A stretch of 64,000 nucleotides of DNA, taken from positions 20,742,495 to 20,806,494 of the forward strand of contig OU452225.1 of the NCBI GenBank assembly GCA_911728455.2. The letters are read 5' to 3'. The notes under the pieces are model-generated. The model was not told where the DNA came from and ran no database searches. It was given only the letters and a program-made list of their open reading frames with translations. Of this stretch, positions 22,170-32,249 are shown in pieces. How positions within the stretch are numbered: position 1 is the stretch's first letter; each line of letters starts with the position of its first letter. The translations under genes were made by a program, and so were the position numbers. The stretch comes from Marthasterias glacialis. Lineage: Eukaryota; Echinodermata; Asteroidea; Forcipulatida; Asteriidae.

Positions 22170-22655
22170 ATTGTGGCCCTCCTTCTTAGTTTAAATTAAG
22201 TCAGCCTCGCTCCATGCTAACCAGGAATTGCTTCTTATTGTGGCCCTCCTTCTTAGTTTAAATCAAGTCAGCCGCGCTCCACTCTACCCAGGAATTGCTT
22301 CTTCGTGGTCCTTCTTAGTTTAAATTAAGTCAGCCTCACTCCATGCAAACCAGGACTTGCTTCTTAGTGGCCCTCCTAATTAGTTTAAAAGTCAGCTTTG
22401 CTGCATGCTAACCAGGAATTGCTTCTTATAGTGGCCCTCCTTTTAGTTTATATTAGGTCAGCCTCGCTCCACTCTACCCAGGACTTGCTTCTTAGTGGCC
22501 CTCCGTCTTAGTTTAGATTAAGTGGGCCTCGCTCCACGCTAACTAGGAATTGCTTCTTATAGTGGTTCCCTTTTTTAAATTAAATTAAGTCAGCCTGGCT
22601 CCACGCTAACTAAGAATTTCTTCTTCGTGGCCATCTTAGTTTAAATTAAGTCAGT
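22170..22655. repeat. Minisatellite, about 64-bp unit, 7-8 copies
   Basis: Tandem copies of GTGGCCCTCCTTCTTAGTTT...AAGTCAGCCTCGCTCCA...ACCAGGAATTGCTTCTT, diverged by substitutions and small indels. It occupies the intron between the cysteine-rich and spacer exons, where one or more conserved exons of the family appear to be missing. Confidence 0.85.
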
Positions 22656-22800
22656 TATCATATACTGTGACCTTATTACAACTAAATTTTTGATATTAAT
22701 GATCTTAAAAGAAAAGAACAAAACGTAAATCTATTAACATGTAATTATATAAATATGTGATTTAGAGGCCATCAATGATGAACCTTAATTTTTGTTGAAG

Positions 22801-22956
22801 TCGGTGAACAGCAACTGCTACCTCAATGGAGAATGGATAATAGATTGGCCAAAAGCTTATGACGTCAGCGGAACGACCTTCAAGTATGAGTGACCGGATA
22901 ATGAGGCAGAGTCCCTGACTGCTTTAGGACCAATCAATGAGGAACTTGTAGTAATG
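22801..22956 (+). pseudogene. ADAMTS spacer exon with in-frame TGA
   Basis: 52 codons, phase 0 at both ends, donor GTAAGA. It shows C-Y-L-N-G-E-W-I-I-D-W-P and Y-D-V-S-G-T-T-F-K-Y-E, then TGA at 22891-22893 where the family usually has Arg (consistent with CGA to TGA), then P-D-N-E-A-E-S-L-T-A-L-G-P. That is the hallmark of the ADAMTS/papilin spacer (Y-L-N-G ... G-T-x-F-x-Y-x-R ... P-E-S-L-x-A-x-G-P). Everything but the stop is well kept. The N-terminal half of the spacer is absent from the window. Confidence 0.85.
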
Positions 22957-23383
22957 GTAAGATGGTCTTTAACCCAAATCTATCCCCTGGTTTTATTTGA
23001 GTTTTGTGTCACTTTGCTACACAGCCAAACCAACCAATCATGCTCATCATTACGGGTATATAATCACATCTTAAGATTTCACCTGTGTTTGATGAATACA
23101 GTACTGCACAGCCAAATCCATCACTGGGTATTGGTGCAGGGCATATATCGATGTTCTCACAGTCCCAAGATTTGGATGTTAAGATACAGGATACAGGATA
23201 CAGGATGTTAAGATACTCTTTTCAGCTTAAAAAAGCTTTATACATTTGACTTGTAAACGTCTTGAGTCTTTCATTTAGTATGCAAGTTGTTTCAGCAAGT
23301 TGTTTTTAAAATCTGAGAATGAAAATATGAAAAAGTTTTTTTCAATTGTACATGGTTTTTTGGTTTTTGTTTTTCCCTGGTAG

Positions 23384-23524
23384 CTGTTAGTGCAAGAGGA
23401 CCGACGGGCGATCATACTTAAACAATCAGCCAGTAACCACTCAGACAGGGTAGCGGTAACGATGAGGTGGTCTTCATCTCGCACCGGAGTGCTTGGTCGG
23501 TGTGCTCGGCAACTTGTGCTGGGG
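23384..23524 (+). pseudogene. Spacer end and TSP1 start, frameshifted
   Basis: The exon begins L-L-V-Q-E-D, the usual end of the ADAMTS spacer, in phase 0 after CCTGGTAG. It ends with A-W-S-V-C-S-A-T-C-A-G, the start of a TSP1 repeat, in phase 1 before GTAAGT. These two parts are in different reading frames: the exon is 141 bp, one base short of (or two over) the length that would keep frame. The shift lies roughly between 23440 and 23500. Either an indel mutation or a sequencing error. Confidence 0.8.
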
Positions 23525-23582
23525 GTAAGTGTACTTTTTACAAACAGAGGATCCAGGTTAATGGATGGTGATGGTTAAAGCC

Positions 23583-23607
23583 TGTAAGCAGAAACTTTCT
23601 GCTTACA
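23583..23607. repeat. Perfect 12-bp palindrome
   Basis: TGTAAGCAGAAA, one central C, then TTTCTGCTTACA, followed 7 bp later by a third copy of the left arm. Function unknown. Confidence 0.7.
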
Positions 23608-24087
23608 GCGTAGTCCTGTAAGCAGAAAGTTTCACAGGGCAGTCCTTAGCACAGTTCATAACCACAACGTCGGTCAATCTTGCATCATGGCCCAAAGGAC
23701 GTTGGCTCAACGAATTTTTGCTCTCCACTCCTGGTTATCGTAAAGCAAAGCAAAAAGGCACACTCTTACCGGTGGTTCTTGTAAGCAGATGAGTTATGCG
23801 CCAATGCAAACCCATTTTGAACAAATGCTTGCGCTGTCAAACCGTTTATATAAAAAAGTTTTGCATACGCATATTTTTCTGCAATAGTAAGCTCAAAAGT
23901 ATGCTCACATTTAAAATCTGTTGTAATGTTTAATAGGAACAGCTTACCAATGCTTCTGATCTTAGTAACTTTCGCTTTGTAGATAATACTCCTTAAGCAA
24001 TAGAAACATCTTCCATCTATCAGAGTTGTCCTAACCCAAACTTGTTGGGAAAAAAATCTTCATAACTTTGCATTTCCTCTTCTTTAG

Positions 24088-24217
24088 GTGAATCTGTAGC
24101 AGAGGTCCAGTGCATTCGATATGATGGTAAGACTGTGGTGTCAGACACATTCTGCAATGCTGGAACCAAGCCAAGCCGAAGGAAGGAACCCTGTAACACA
24201 GAGCCCTGTCCACCTGT
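24088..24217 (+). pseudogene. TSP1 repeat 1, probable lost donor
   Basis: Continues the TSP1 module from phase 1: A-E-V-Q-C-I-R-Y-D-G, then F-C-N-A-G-T-K-P, and closes E-P-C-N-T-E-P-C-P-P. The natural end, phase 2 at 24217, is followed by TTGAGT where GTGAGT would be a strong donor, so the donor appears destroyed by a G to T change at 24218. A GTTTGA donor two bases upstream would break the frame to the next exon. Confidence 0.75.
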
Positions 24218-25508
24218 TTGAGTAGTTATAGTTCTCATAATCAGGGGCGTAAATCTTTTTTTAAGAGACACTTTTTTTAATAGTCCCCAGGTTTTCACCC
24301 AAGGGGACATGATTCATGAAATTATTCCCTTCCTTTTGTTTTCTCTCCCTGAAAAAAATGGCGCCTTTGTGGCACTTATGTTTGATAATAAATCATAATG
24401 AGGCTATGGTTTTACACCCATTGTGGCCTCAAATGCCCACAGGATTGTTTTTAGCTTGCCGAGACAGTCAGCAAACAGTTCAAGTGACAAACGCTCTCAT
24501 GGAAACATAACTTATCTATTTTTAGCCCAAACAAGTTCCTGCTCCACAGGTGTTTGTAAAGTATCAGTCATGTGATTTCTAAGGGTTTTCTCAAAACAAC
24601 CTTGAGCCTTTAAATTTTCTTGAAAGAAGTAAAGCAATCACCAAAGGTAGACAGAAAAGAAAGAACTGTGTTGCAGGTGATGCACAGAGTCTGTACACCT
24701 CCTGACTTGTATTATCTGGGAGGTTCTGGGTCCAGAATAAGGGGACCCTGACCCAAAAGCCAATTTTTATGGCTGTTGTTGTTTTTTTTGTTTTTTTTAT
24801 TTCCAACGAAACCTCCACAAAAGGAGAGGATAAAAAAGAATTGGAGTGGTTGTTTCAATTTCAAGTCATGGCTAATTTTGAGAACTATGCTTTGAGAAAC
24901 CTGGTTTGATTTTCTCCTCCCAAAATGTCATACTTTTTCCCACCGGTAATCTTCCATTTTTTCCTAAATTATTTTCCCTGAATTGCCGGATTGATTTTTC
25001 TATGAGAGAACCGCTGGCACAAGGAAACCTTGACTTGACAAAGCAAAGAGAACAAATTAAAGATTCTCTTTGAAGCACTAACATTTTTTGTGTCTCTGTT
25101 GCGAAAAATTCTCTGTCAAATTCTTCCACCGTGAATTGCAAAACCTCAGCCGCCATAGCCTACGGTTGGTCCTACATCCAGAACCAAGGCTGGAAACTCG
25201 GTTCACTTGGACTTACCTTGGTGGAAATAATCCTCTTCTCGGAACAAAAAGAAAAAGGTCTGGAATCAGGGATTACACTATAGGCAAAAATCAGCGAAAT
25301 ATTCTACTCCATCTATCTTCTGTGTGAGAGAAACGAAGCGTATCATGGCAAGTGCATGCTCTATGCATACTCTGAAATTGTCCGGGCGACTTTTGTTCCA
25401 ATATTTCGATTTTACACCATGGCATGTTTACACGTCTCCCGTTTACATGACATCCAGTGCCAACTGATTAAATGACTGTCTTATTTTACTTGTGTCTCTC
25501 TTGTACAG

Positions 25509-25713
25509 CTGGTCAGAAGGAGCATGGTCAGACTGCAGCCAGACGTGTGGTGGCTGTCAGAAGACCCGAGCAGTCCTATGTATGATGAAGGTCACCCAGT
25601 TGGATGAAGAGGTAGTTGACGAAGCCCAGTGTACCAAACGCAAACCCATCGATCGCATGAACTGTGGGATGCAGGAATGCCCACCACAGTGGGTTGCTGA
25701 TGCGTGGTCTCAG
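25509..25713 (+). CDS. TSP1 repeat 2 exon
   Basis: Opens with the last base of a split codon then W-S-E-G-A-W-S-D-C-S-Q-T-C-G-G, the Trp and Cys ladder of thrombospondin type 1. It continues R-A-V-L-C and R-M-N-C-G-M-Q-E-C-P-P, then the start of the next module (W-V-A-D-A-W-S). Six Cys. Phase 0 exit at GTTAGG. Open throughout. TSP1 repeats bind matrix glycans and often carry C-mannose on the W-x-x-W Trp and O-fucose on C-S/T-x-T-C; C-S-Q-T-C-G-G here fits the latter. Confidence 0.92.
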
Positions 25714-26042
25714 GTTAGGTGAAATTCTTTCCAGAGACAACCACTGGGTTCAATTAAAACCTCCTACTTACTGAAAAGTCAATACTTTTCAAAGAGTTTC
25801 TTTCAGCCTACGATTATGCAGCTTGTGATGGATGCATCAAAACAGTACACAGTTAGTTCTATGCACAGGTGCTCCACAAGCTAAAGAGAGACAGGTTGAT
25901 TTTTTTGAAAGGTCTGTCAACTCCCTTGAAGTTGGGTCCAATAAGTCTGTTGCCAACTAACACCCCCCAAAAGGCAGGTTGTTAATTGGAAATTTGGACA
26001 TTAGTAAAATAGTGTAACCACTCTTGACACTTACATTTTCAG

Positions 26043-26213
26043 TGTATGCCGAGCTGTGGTCAAGGGCACCAGACTAGACGAGTAGCATGTATGAGCAGCG
26101 ATGGTAGACTGTACCCTAACACATGTAACTGGGCCTCGAGACCCTCCTCTATCAGGGAATGCCAAACAGCCGGGTGTCCACCCCCTACATGGGTAGCTGG
26201 TGAATGGAGTGAG
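26043..26213 (+). CDS. TSP1 repeat 3 exon
   Basis: 57 codons, phase 0 at both ends: C-M-P-S-C-G-Q-G-H-Q-T-R-R-V-A-C, then N-T-C, then E-C-Q-T-A-G-C-P-P, and T-W-V-A-G-E-W-S-E as the start of repeat 4. Exon borders falling just before the first Cys of each module are shared with the next exon, as in tandemly duplicated TSP1 exons. Intact. Confidence 0.92.
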
Positions 26214-27030
26214 GTAAGACAAGGCTTTTGTTTTTGTTTTGCATATTAAAAGGGAAAAAACGCTTGTCATTCAATACCATTGAGATATCGAGCTGCTAGA
26301 CTAGCAGGAGCCAGAAGTAAACAGAATATTGATGTGTTGATGTGAAATGATGGAAATAAATCACATCTTAGTAAAGTTCTGGTTTCAATTTTGGGAACAA
26401 TAAAAAATTGACTAGAATGGAATTTGAACCTGGGACCTCCGATTAACATGCTGGCGCCCCGCCAACTGAACTATCTATCCCGAATGTTGGTGGTCTCCCT
26501 ATTTTGTCAGAAGCCATTCAACCTTAAACTTTACCCAGTCAGTTTATCACTTGATATTGGAAACTTCTGGTTTTTCACAATTACCGAATACAGACACATG
26601 ATCAAAGCTAGCTCCAAGTCAAAAGTATGGTGGGGGTGGGGGGGGGGGTTGAGCATCAAATACCCAAATAATTTTTTTTTTAAGCTTGTAATTTCAAAAT
26701 GTTTCTCCCCAGATTTCTTTTTACCCTCTGTCCTGTGAAAGGTGTGATCTTTGTGTGTGACAGACATAGCCCCTTTGTTTTCATAGCCCTGTTGTTGCAA
26801 CAGGAAGAGCTTGTATTAATGTAAAACCTTGTGAGCTCATATTTTATCAGGAGACCGAGAAGACTGTGGCTTAATTTGCAGGGTTTTTCTCTTTTCTTCA
26901 ATCACACACCAGATTTTGTCATTGATTCAGCTATACAAACGCTTTGGGTTAAGTATGTCAAGCTATGCTAGTTATTTTTTGGGGGGGAGGTTGACAGTAT
27001 TTTTCTCTTGACTGATCTTGCATCTAACAG

Positions 27031-27193
27031 TGCAGTGCAAAGTGTGGTCGAGGCCAGCAACAACGCCAGATCCGTTGTTTGGTGTACAACCGTGTTCAGC
27101 TGGGTGCGACATACTGCCAGCGATCTCTCATGCCAAGTTCACACCAACAATGTGAAAGCCCCTGTGTTGTGCGGCCCACGGACCAATAAGAAG
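27031..27193 (+). pseudogene. TSP1 repeat 4 exon with in-frame TAA
   Basis: C-S-A-K-C-G-R-G-Q-Q-Q-R-Q-I-R-C, then T-Y-C-Q-R, then Q-Q-C-E-S-P-C-V-V-R-P. A TAA at 27187-27189 follows, two codons before the consensus donor GAAG|GTAAGA. The donor leaves phase 1 with a G that supplies the Asp codon of the PLAC exon, so splice phase is preserved past the stop. Either a nonsense mutation or, less likely, a natural short end without PLAC. Confidence 0.85.
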
Positions 27194-27539
27194 GTAAGAT
27201 TCGAGGCTTTGCATGAAAAATACACATCAGATATTATGTACAATGAGTTTATATTAAGCTGAACCTAGAAACTTCTATCAATGAACCCCAATTGGCCAAT
27301 CAAATAGGTCACGGACAGTAAAAATGTAACAGTTGAGCTGCAAGTTCACAAAACACAAAGCATGGAAACTCATGAGGTGAACAGAACACCAGCAACAAGC
27401 TGAGGCATTGAATGGTGGGCGATAAACACTATGTTTATTATCTGATGATCACACCTATGGGCCAAACAAATAGTTCACTCCCACTCAGTGACAATGTAAC
27501 AACTGAACTGCAAATAAAAGTCACAGAAAAATGCAAAAA

Positions 27540-27725
27540 TGACTTGTGACTTGACTTGTGACCAAATGAAATTGACTTGTGTCTTGACTTGTGACTGGAC
27601 TAAATGACTTGTGACTTAATTGATTTGACTTGTGACCAAATGAAATTGACTGGTGACTGGTGTCTTGTGACTTGACTTGGACTTACCAAAAAACAACTTG
27701 TGACTTGACTTGGCCTTGCGAAAAA
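27540..27725. repeat. Simple repeat based on GACTTGT
   Basis: Irregular tandem of ACTTGTGACTTGACTTGTGA with ACCAAATGAAATTG interspersed. No coding content. Confidence 0.8.
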
Positions 27726-27930
27726 TTACCTGCTGCCATCTCTGGTTTTAATTCTCATATCTTGAAAAAGAACCAGACTATTTTTACCACCCAGCCTCGG
27801 TTTGGTTGCACCTAGTTGAATGGAAGAAAGAGAAAATGGCTGCAACAGAGGAAATGAAGAATTGAGATGCTAGTATACAAGATAAATGACCATAACATAT
27901 TTAATATGATCAATTTTATCTCTTTTTCAG

Positions 27931-28040
27931 ATTGCCAAGATGCCACCTCGGTCCAATACTGCCCTCTTGTGGTAAGATACAAGTTCTGTAACAATGAGTA
28001 TTTCCGCAAATTGTGTTGTCACAGTTGCAGCAACCAATAA
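27931..28040 (+). CDS. PLAC domain terminal exon
   Basis: Reads D-C-Q-D-A-T-S-V-Q-Y-C-P-L-V-V, then F-C-N-N-E-Y-F-R-K-L-C-C-H-S-C and TAA at 28038-28040. The six-Cys C-x(9)-C-x(8)-C ... C-C-x(2)-C pattern is that of the PLAC (protease and lacunin) domain, which terminates many ADAMTS, ADAMTS-like, papilin and lacunin proteins. This fixes the 3' end of the ADAMTS-like reading frame. An internal GTG|GTAAGA at 27971/27972 is a strong donor in phase 0 and could splice in frame to the collagen exon at 30023. Confidence 0.88.
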
Positions 28041-28559
28041 ATGTAAAAAAAATGTAGAAATAAAGTCAAAGAAAAGGGACTAAGAAACAACTGAATATAT
28101 GACAAGGTGCTTCTAAGCCAACATGCCCCGAAGGAGAGCTGGTTATATTTCCAAGATGGCGTGGAACTTCCATGATTTAGACTTTTCAGTTTAATTTGTG
28201 TGACGAACACAAGGAATTTATGATCCTTAAAGGATCAGACTGTGTGGAGGATCAAGGATACTAGCGGCTGCAATTTATATAACCTCCAACCCAGATGAGG
28301 CTGATCCTACAAACCTCAGACCTCAGAGGCTGAATACAAATACCTCAGTCATTCTACAAGTAGACACATTGACTGATACTTGTGAGGATATTATCACACT
28401 TACACCATATCATTTGAATGTCTCAGCTAACACATGTTGTCCAAGACTGTATTAAGCTGCCTACAAGTTTTTACAAGGACCACCTTAGTGAGATAGAGAG
28501 CAGTGGAGATCCTCTCAGAGGTACACCAAGAATCATAGTAAGAGGTGATTGATTATACA

Positions 28560-28830
28560 TTGTACCCAATCAGGATATAAATAGTCCTCCATCGGGAAAC
28601 ATTCTGAGTACACAACACTTAAGCATCCCAATTAGGATTTACTCTTTCCTGAACCTTTCTCCCAATCAGAGTATAACTTGTTCCCAATCGGAAACCTTTT
28701 GATGACACAACACCTATACTATCCCAATTGGGATAGACTCTTACCCAGATTGAAACCTCATCTCTCAATCAGAGTATAACTTGTCTTCAATCGAAAACCT
28801 TTTGAATGATTCAACACCAATACTATCCTA
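28560..28830. repeat. Short tandem repeat, about 110 bp, 2-3 copies
   Basis: Diverged copies built on CCAATCAGAGTATAACTTG and ATCGGAAACCTTTTGA...ACAACAC. Lies just before the gag remnant and may be part of that element's leader. Confidence 0.55.
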
Positions 28831-29520
28831 AGATGCACTGCAGAAGGGCTACAAAGCCAGAGCTGTTATCTCGGCAGTTACCAGGGCTACCTTGAAGGCA
28901 GACAGGATGTCACATTGCCCGAGCTCCGCAGAATCCTGAGATTCATCTCAAAGAGCGTGACCATTGATATGTTTATCAGGAGCTGGTTGCGGCGTCACAG
29001 GATCAGAAAGAATCACCACACAACTTTCTGAGCCATGCAATGAGTCTCCGTCAGAAGGTCAATATCTTCGCCTCACAAGAAGACCAATCACCACTGTGCT
29101 ATGACAATGACCTGGTGCAGAGCAGCTTCATACAGATGCTGAGAACCGGCCTAAGCGGAAACCTTGAAGGAGAAATGCGGCAGTAATTACTGGACCCACA
29201 AATTTCAGAAGAGGAGCTTCTGGAAAAGTTGAACGCCATGGTCAGCCTGGAAGAAAAGCGATCAAGAGGATTCCGAAATCCAAGGTCAGTGTGATCACAA
29301 CTGATACCAACTCATCTGAGAAAGTTCCGGCCCCAACAAAATCCACTGAGTCCATCCAGATCCAACAACTGAGAACTACAGGAACTGGCGGCATGTGTTG
29401 CCTCATTGAAGGAGTCCATCAATAAGTCCTCTCCAAAAGAAAGCTACCCGAGGGGATGTATGAGCTGTCGGGAGAAAGGAAATGGCAATGAGTTCTGACA
29501 TTGCTACAAGTGTGGAGAAC
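28830..29520 (+). mobile_element. Retrotransposon Gag remnant
   Basis: Plus-strand, several frameshifts and stops. Recognisable Gag pieces: L-P-E-L-R-R-I-L-R, then A-A-S-Q-D-Q-K-E-S-P, L-R-Q-K-V-N-I-F-A-S-Q, and E-E-L-L-E-K-L-N-A-M-V-S-L-E-E-K. A broken C-x2-C...H-C-x2-C-G zinc-knuckle-like end sits near 29460-29515. This resembles Gag of LTR retrotransposons with an atypical Cys/His finger. No pol follows on this strand. Old and inactive. Confidence 0.6.
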
Positions 29521-30022
29521 TGCAGTTCTCTGTTTTCTTAGTCGCAAAAAAACTGACATTGTAAATCATTTGCCACTGGGCTGGGCCAATAAAACACCTC
29601 TCAACAGGTGTCTGAGTTTCTATTCACACTAGGTTCACTTTTATTCATGTTGCACTTTCTTTTGTTGACTTAAAGTTGACTTTTATTGATGACAAAAAGT
29701 GACATAATTAAAATAGTTCTGTAACCAGGCCCAGTCAATGAACTAAATTCATAGATTAGCATTTGTAACACCATGGCCTTTTGTTTATTTTTCAATTTTA
29801 TTGCCAGTCTTTACAAGTATTATTCATCCTGGAGTATTTTTTAAGCAGTTGTGTTCATTATGTTTTACAATTTTATTTGTAATGAATTTCTTGGTGAATG
29901 TAAATTACCGTACTCAAATAAGATTTCTTAAAGAGCACAAACATTTTATCAACAAGAATTGTAACTGTTTTTTTTTTCTTCTTTTCATTGAATATTTAAT
30001 TGTTACTGTTTTCAATGTTTAG

Positions 30023-30067
30023 GGACTCAAAGGGAACAAAGGTGATTCTGGTGCTATCTGAGAAATG
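30023..30067 (+). pseudogene. Collagen exon c1 (45 bp) with in-frame TGA
   Basis: Phase-0 exon starting on a Gly codon. G-L-K-G-N-K-G-D-S-G-A-I, then TGA at 30059-30061 exactly where the next Gly (GGA) of the Gly-X-Y repeat belongs, then E-M and donor GTGAGT. A single G to T explains it. 45 bp is a standard collagen exon size. Confidence 0.8.
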
Positions 30068-30157
30068 GTGAGTCAAGACTGTTTTTGGGGGGTCTAAAAT
30101 AGAAAAAAAAAACCTGGATTGAATGTGTTCATCATCATTGTTATGACTTTTTTGCAG

Positions 30158-30202
30158 GGTCCAAAAGGCATGCAGGGCTTCCCAGGATTGCCAGGAGAAA
30201 AG
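30158..30202 (+). CDS. Collagen exon c2 (45 bp)
   Basis: Five uninterrupted Gly-X-Y triplets (G-P-K-G-M-Q-G-F-P-G-L-P-G-E-K), acceptor TTTGCAG, donor GTGAGT. Phase 0 on both sides. Pro in Y positions implies prolyl hydroxylation. Confidence 0.92.
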
Positions 30203-30679
30203 GTGAGTTATCGGGGAAAAAACTTCTCAATAAAACGTGGTGCTTGTTAAATCAATTGACGGTCTGCTACTAAATGTTTCAGATTTTTAAAAAACATCCA
30301 TTCAAAGAGACACCATTCAAAGAGTACCTTCATTCTAACCCCTCGGTCTCCAAGGAAATACCTGTGACAGTTTTAAAAAAGAAAAAACACAAAGAAAAAT
30401 AATTTTAAATTTAGAACCATCTTGATAGAGGGTAACCCATCCAGCATTTGGGGCCCTCTTATAAAAACACTTGATAAAAATACAAAATTTACATCAAAAT
30501 CATAGTTATTGACTTCATGTTTTGAATCAACTAAGTTGTTTTCCAAAGACATATATATGTTTTACAGTGAGATGTTTCGACATGAACAAAACTGAACTTT
30601 ACAAAAATGTAACACCTCATGATTCTACTCTTGACCAGTTAGAAAATGTCTCTGATTTTGGTCTTCTTTTTCGTCACAG

Positions 30680-30784
30680 GGTCAGACAGGCGAGGCGGCT
30701 GACAGTGGACAATTATCACAAGGGTTACCAGGACCTACTGGTCCCCAGGGACCTCCAGGAGACCCAGGACTGATGGGACCAAAA
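30680..30784 (+). CDS. Collagen exon c3 (105 bp)
   Basis: G-Q-T-G-E-A, then an interruption (A-D-S in place of Gly-led triplet and a two-residue S-Q gap), then eight-plus clean triplets (G-L-P-G-P-T-G-P-Q-G-P-P). Donor GTAATG. The 105-bp length, not a multiple of 9, reflects the interruption. Confidence 0.88.
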
Positions 30785-30953
30785 GTAATGGGATGGGCTT
30801 GATTCTCGGTTTATTCCTCACAAATGTTTCATTTTTTTGCAAAACCAAAATTCTCTTGATGTGAGTCACCGTGATTGCATTTTTTAATTCAGTTGGTTAT
30901 TATTAAAGTTTCAGACATTTGACTGATGTCTTAAATCTTCATTTTTGTCTCAG

Positions 30954-31016
30954 GGTGATTCAGGTATGGCTGGCCCTCCTGGGAAGACGTGTTCTCCAGG
31001 GGTTGAAGGAAGCAAG
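30954..31016 (+). CDS. Collagen exon c4 (63 bp)
   Basis: Seven triplets: G-D-S-G-M-A-G-P-P-G-K-T, then TGT (Cys) where GGT (Gly) is expected, then S-P-G-V-E-G-S-K. The Gly to Cys change could break the helix or, in an interrupted collagen, form a disulfide. Donor GTGAAA. Confidence 0.88.
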
Positions 31017-31080
31017 GTGAAACTTTAACCTCTTTTGTTTAAAGCTTTTTATTCAAGTTCCAATATTTGAATATTAGTTG

Positions 31081-31200
31081 TGGGTTCGAATCCCACCCGA
31101 GGAAAATGCCTGTGAATATTTTTTCGCAGGACTCGGGAAAGTACTGAGTATACAGTGCTTAACACACATCGGTGTATGGGTAAAAATTACAACTAATGTT
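31081..31200 (+). mobile_element. SINE tail fragment
   Basis: B-box-like GGGTTCGAATCCC then GAGGAAAATGCCTGTGAAT, as at 15700-15745. No A box, so truncated. Confidence 0.5.
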
Positions 31201-31369
31201 CTTTATCCCCGATGCAAAAAAAACAAGTAAACCATTTTTAAATCTGGATGTTAGAGTTTGAGGAAGTGTTGTTTGCAAAACTTCAATCTTCATTAAAATT
31301 GAAGGATATTTTGGAGATATAATCGATACTTCATAAGATACTTTGACTATTATTGAATGATTATTAATG

Positions 31370-31480
31370 GGAAGCTTTTTAGGACACTAGGTGGCAGCAG
31401 ATTTACCAGGTCCAAAAGTACACAAACAATGAAAATTTACCTTTAGTCTGCTGCCACCTAGTGTTCCAAAGTCTCCCATT
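31370..31480. mobile_element. Short MITE M1 with paired CTCF-like motifs
   Basis: About 110 bp. Inverted ends contain CACTAGGTGGCAGCA at 31385-31399 and its reverse complement at 31449-31463, bounded by GGGAAGCTTTTTAG on the left and CCAAAGTCTCCCA on the right. Related copies: 32529-32679 and 58264-58420. Confidence 0.75.
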
Positions 31481-31559
31481 CTGTAAGCCTACTTAGCAAC
31501 TGTGCGCCTGGATAGTAATGATTTTGTGGGTTATGATTTATTTTTGTTGTTTTTAACAG

Positions 31560-31613
31560 GGCTTAGTTGGTGACCCAGGGAAAGCTGGTAGAAATGGGCC
31601 TAAAGGATCTATG
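31560..31613 (+). CDS. Collagen exon c5 (54 bp)
   Basis: Six perfect Gly-X-Y triplets (G-L-V-G-D-P-G-K-A, G-R-N-G-P-K-G-S-M). 54 bp is the classic fibrillar-collagen exon unit. Acceptor TTTTTAACAG, donor GTAAGA. Confidence 0.93.
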
Positions 31614-31945
31614 GTAAGAACCACAGCTCGATTGAATCATACATGACTCAGAATTGTTTCCTGATACTGTATTTGTGGACAGGGAACAATTTAATCAAGT
31701 GTATAGGGAATCATCAGGGAGTGGAGTTGGTAAAGAGCTTAGGTATTTAAGAAGAATCAGATTTGCCTCTGATCATTGGGCAAAGACAGATGGTTGTGGG
31801 TTCGATTCCCACAACCATTCTTTATGTTTATCCCTGATGATGCCTTCCATTGTTTTATGAGGATATTTTGTTTTAAAAAGTCCTTTTTATCTTGGAAGAT
31901 TTCTGTGGAATCACGGCTTTGTTTTATCCTGTTTCTTTGTTTTAG

Positions 31946-31972
31946 GGCACACCAGGTTTAAAAGGCGAAATG
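31946..31972 (+). CDS. Collagen exon c6 (27 bp)
   Basis: Three triplets, G-T-P-G-L-K-G-E-M, phase 0 at both ends. First member of the tandem exon duplication; including both copies or only one keeps frame. Confidence 0.88.
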
Positions 31973-32222
31973 GTAAGATATTTTGTCAATCTTCACTGGC
32001 TTTTTCTTTTCTGTATTTTTTCTTTTTTCTATCAGATTTGCCTCTGATCATTGGGCAAAGACAGATGGTTGTGGGTTCGATTCCCACAACCATTCTTTAT
32101 GTTTATCCCTGATGATGCCTTCCATTGTTTTATGAGGATATTTTGTTATAAAAAAAGTCCTTTTTATCTTGGAAGATTTCTGTGGAATCACGGCTTTGTT
32201 TTATCCTGTTTCTTTGTTTTAG

Positions 32223-32249
32223 GGCACACCAGGTTTAAAAGGCGAAATG
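32223..32249 (+). CDS. Collagen exon c6' (27 bp, duplicate)
   Basis: Identical in sequence to 31946-31972, with the same acceptor TTTGTTTTAG and donor GTAAGA. Translation would add three more Gly-X-Y triplets. Confidence 0.88.
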
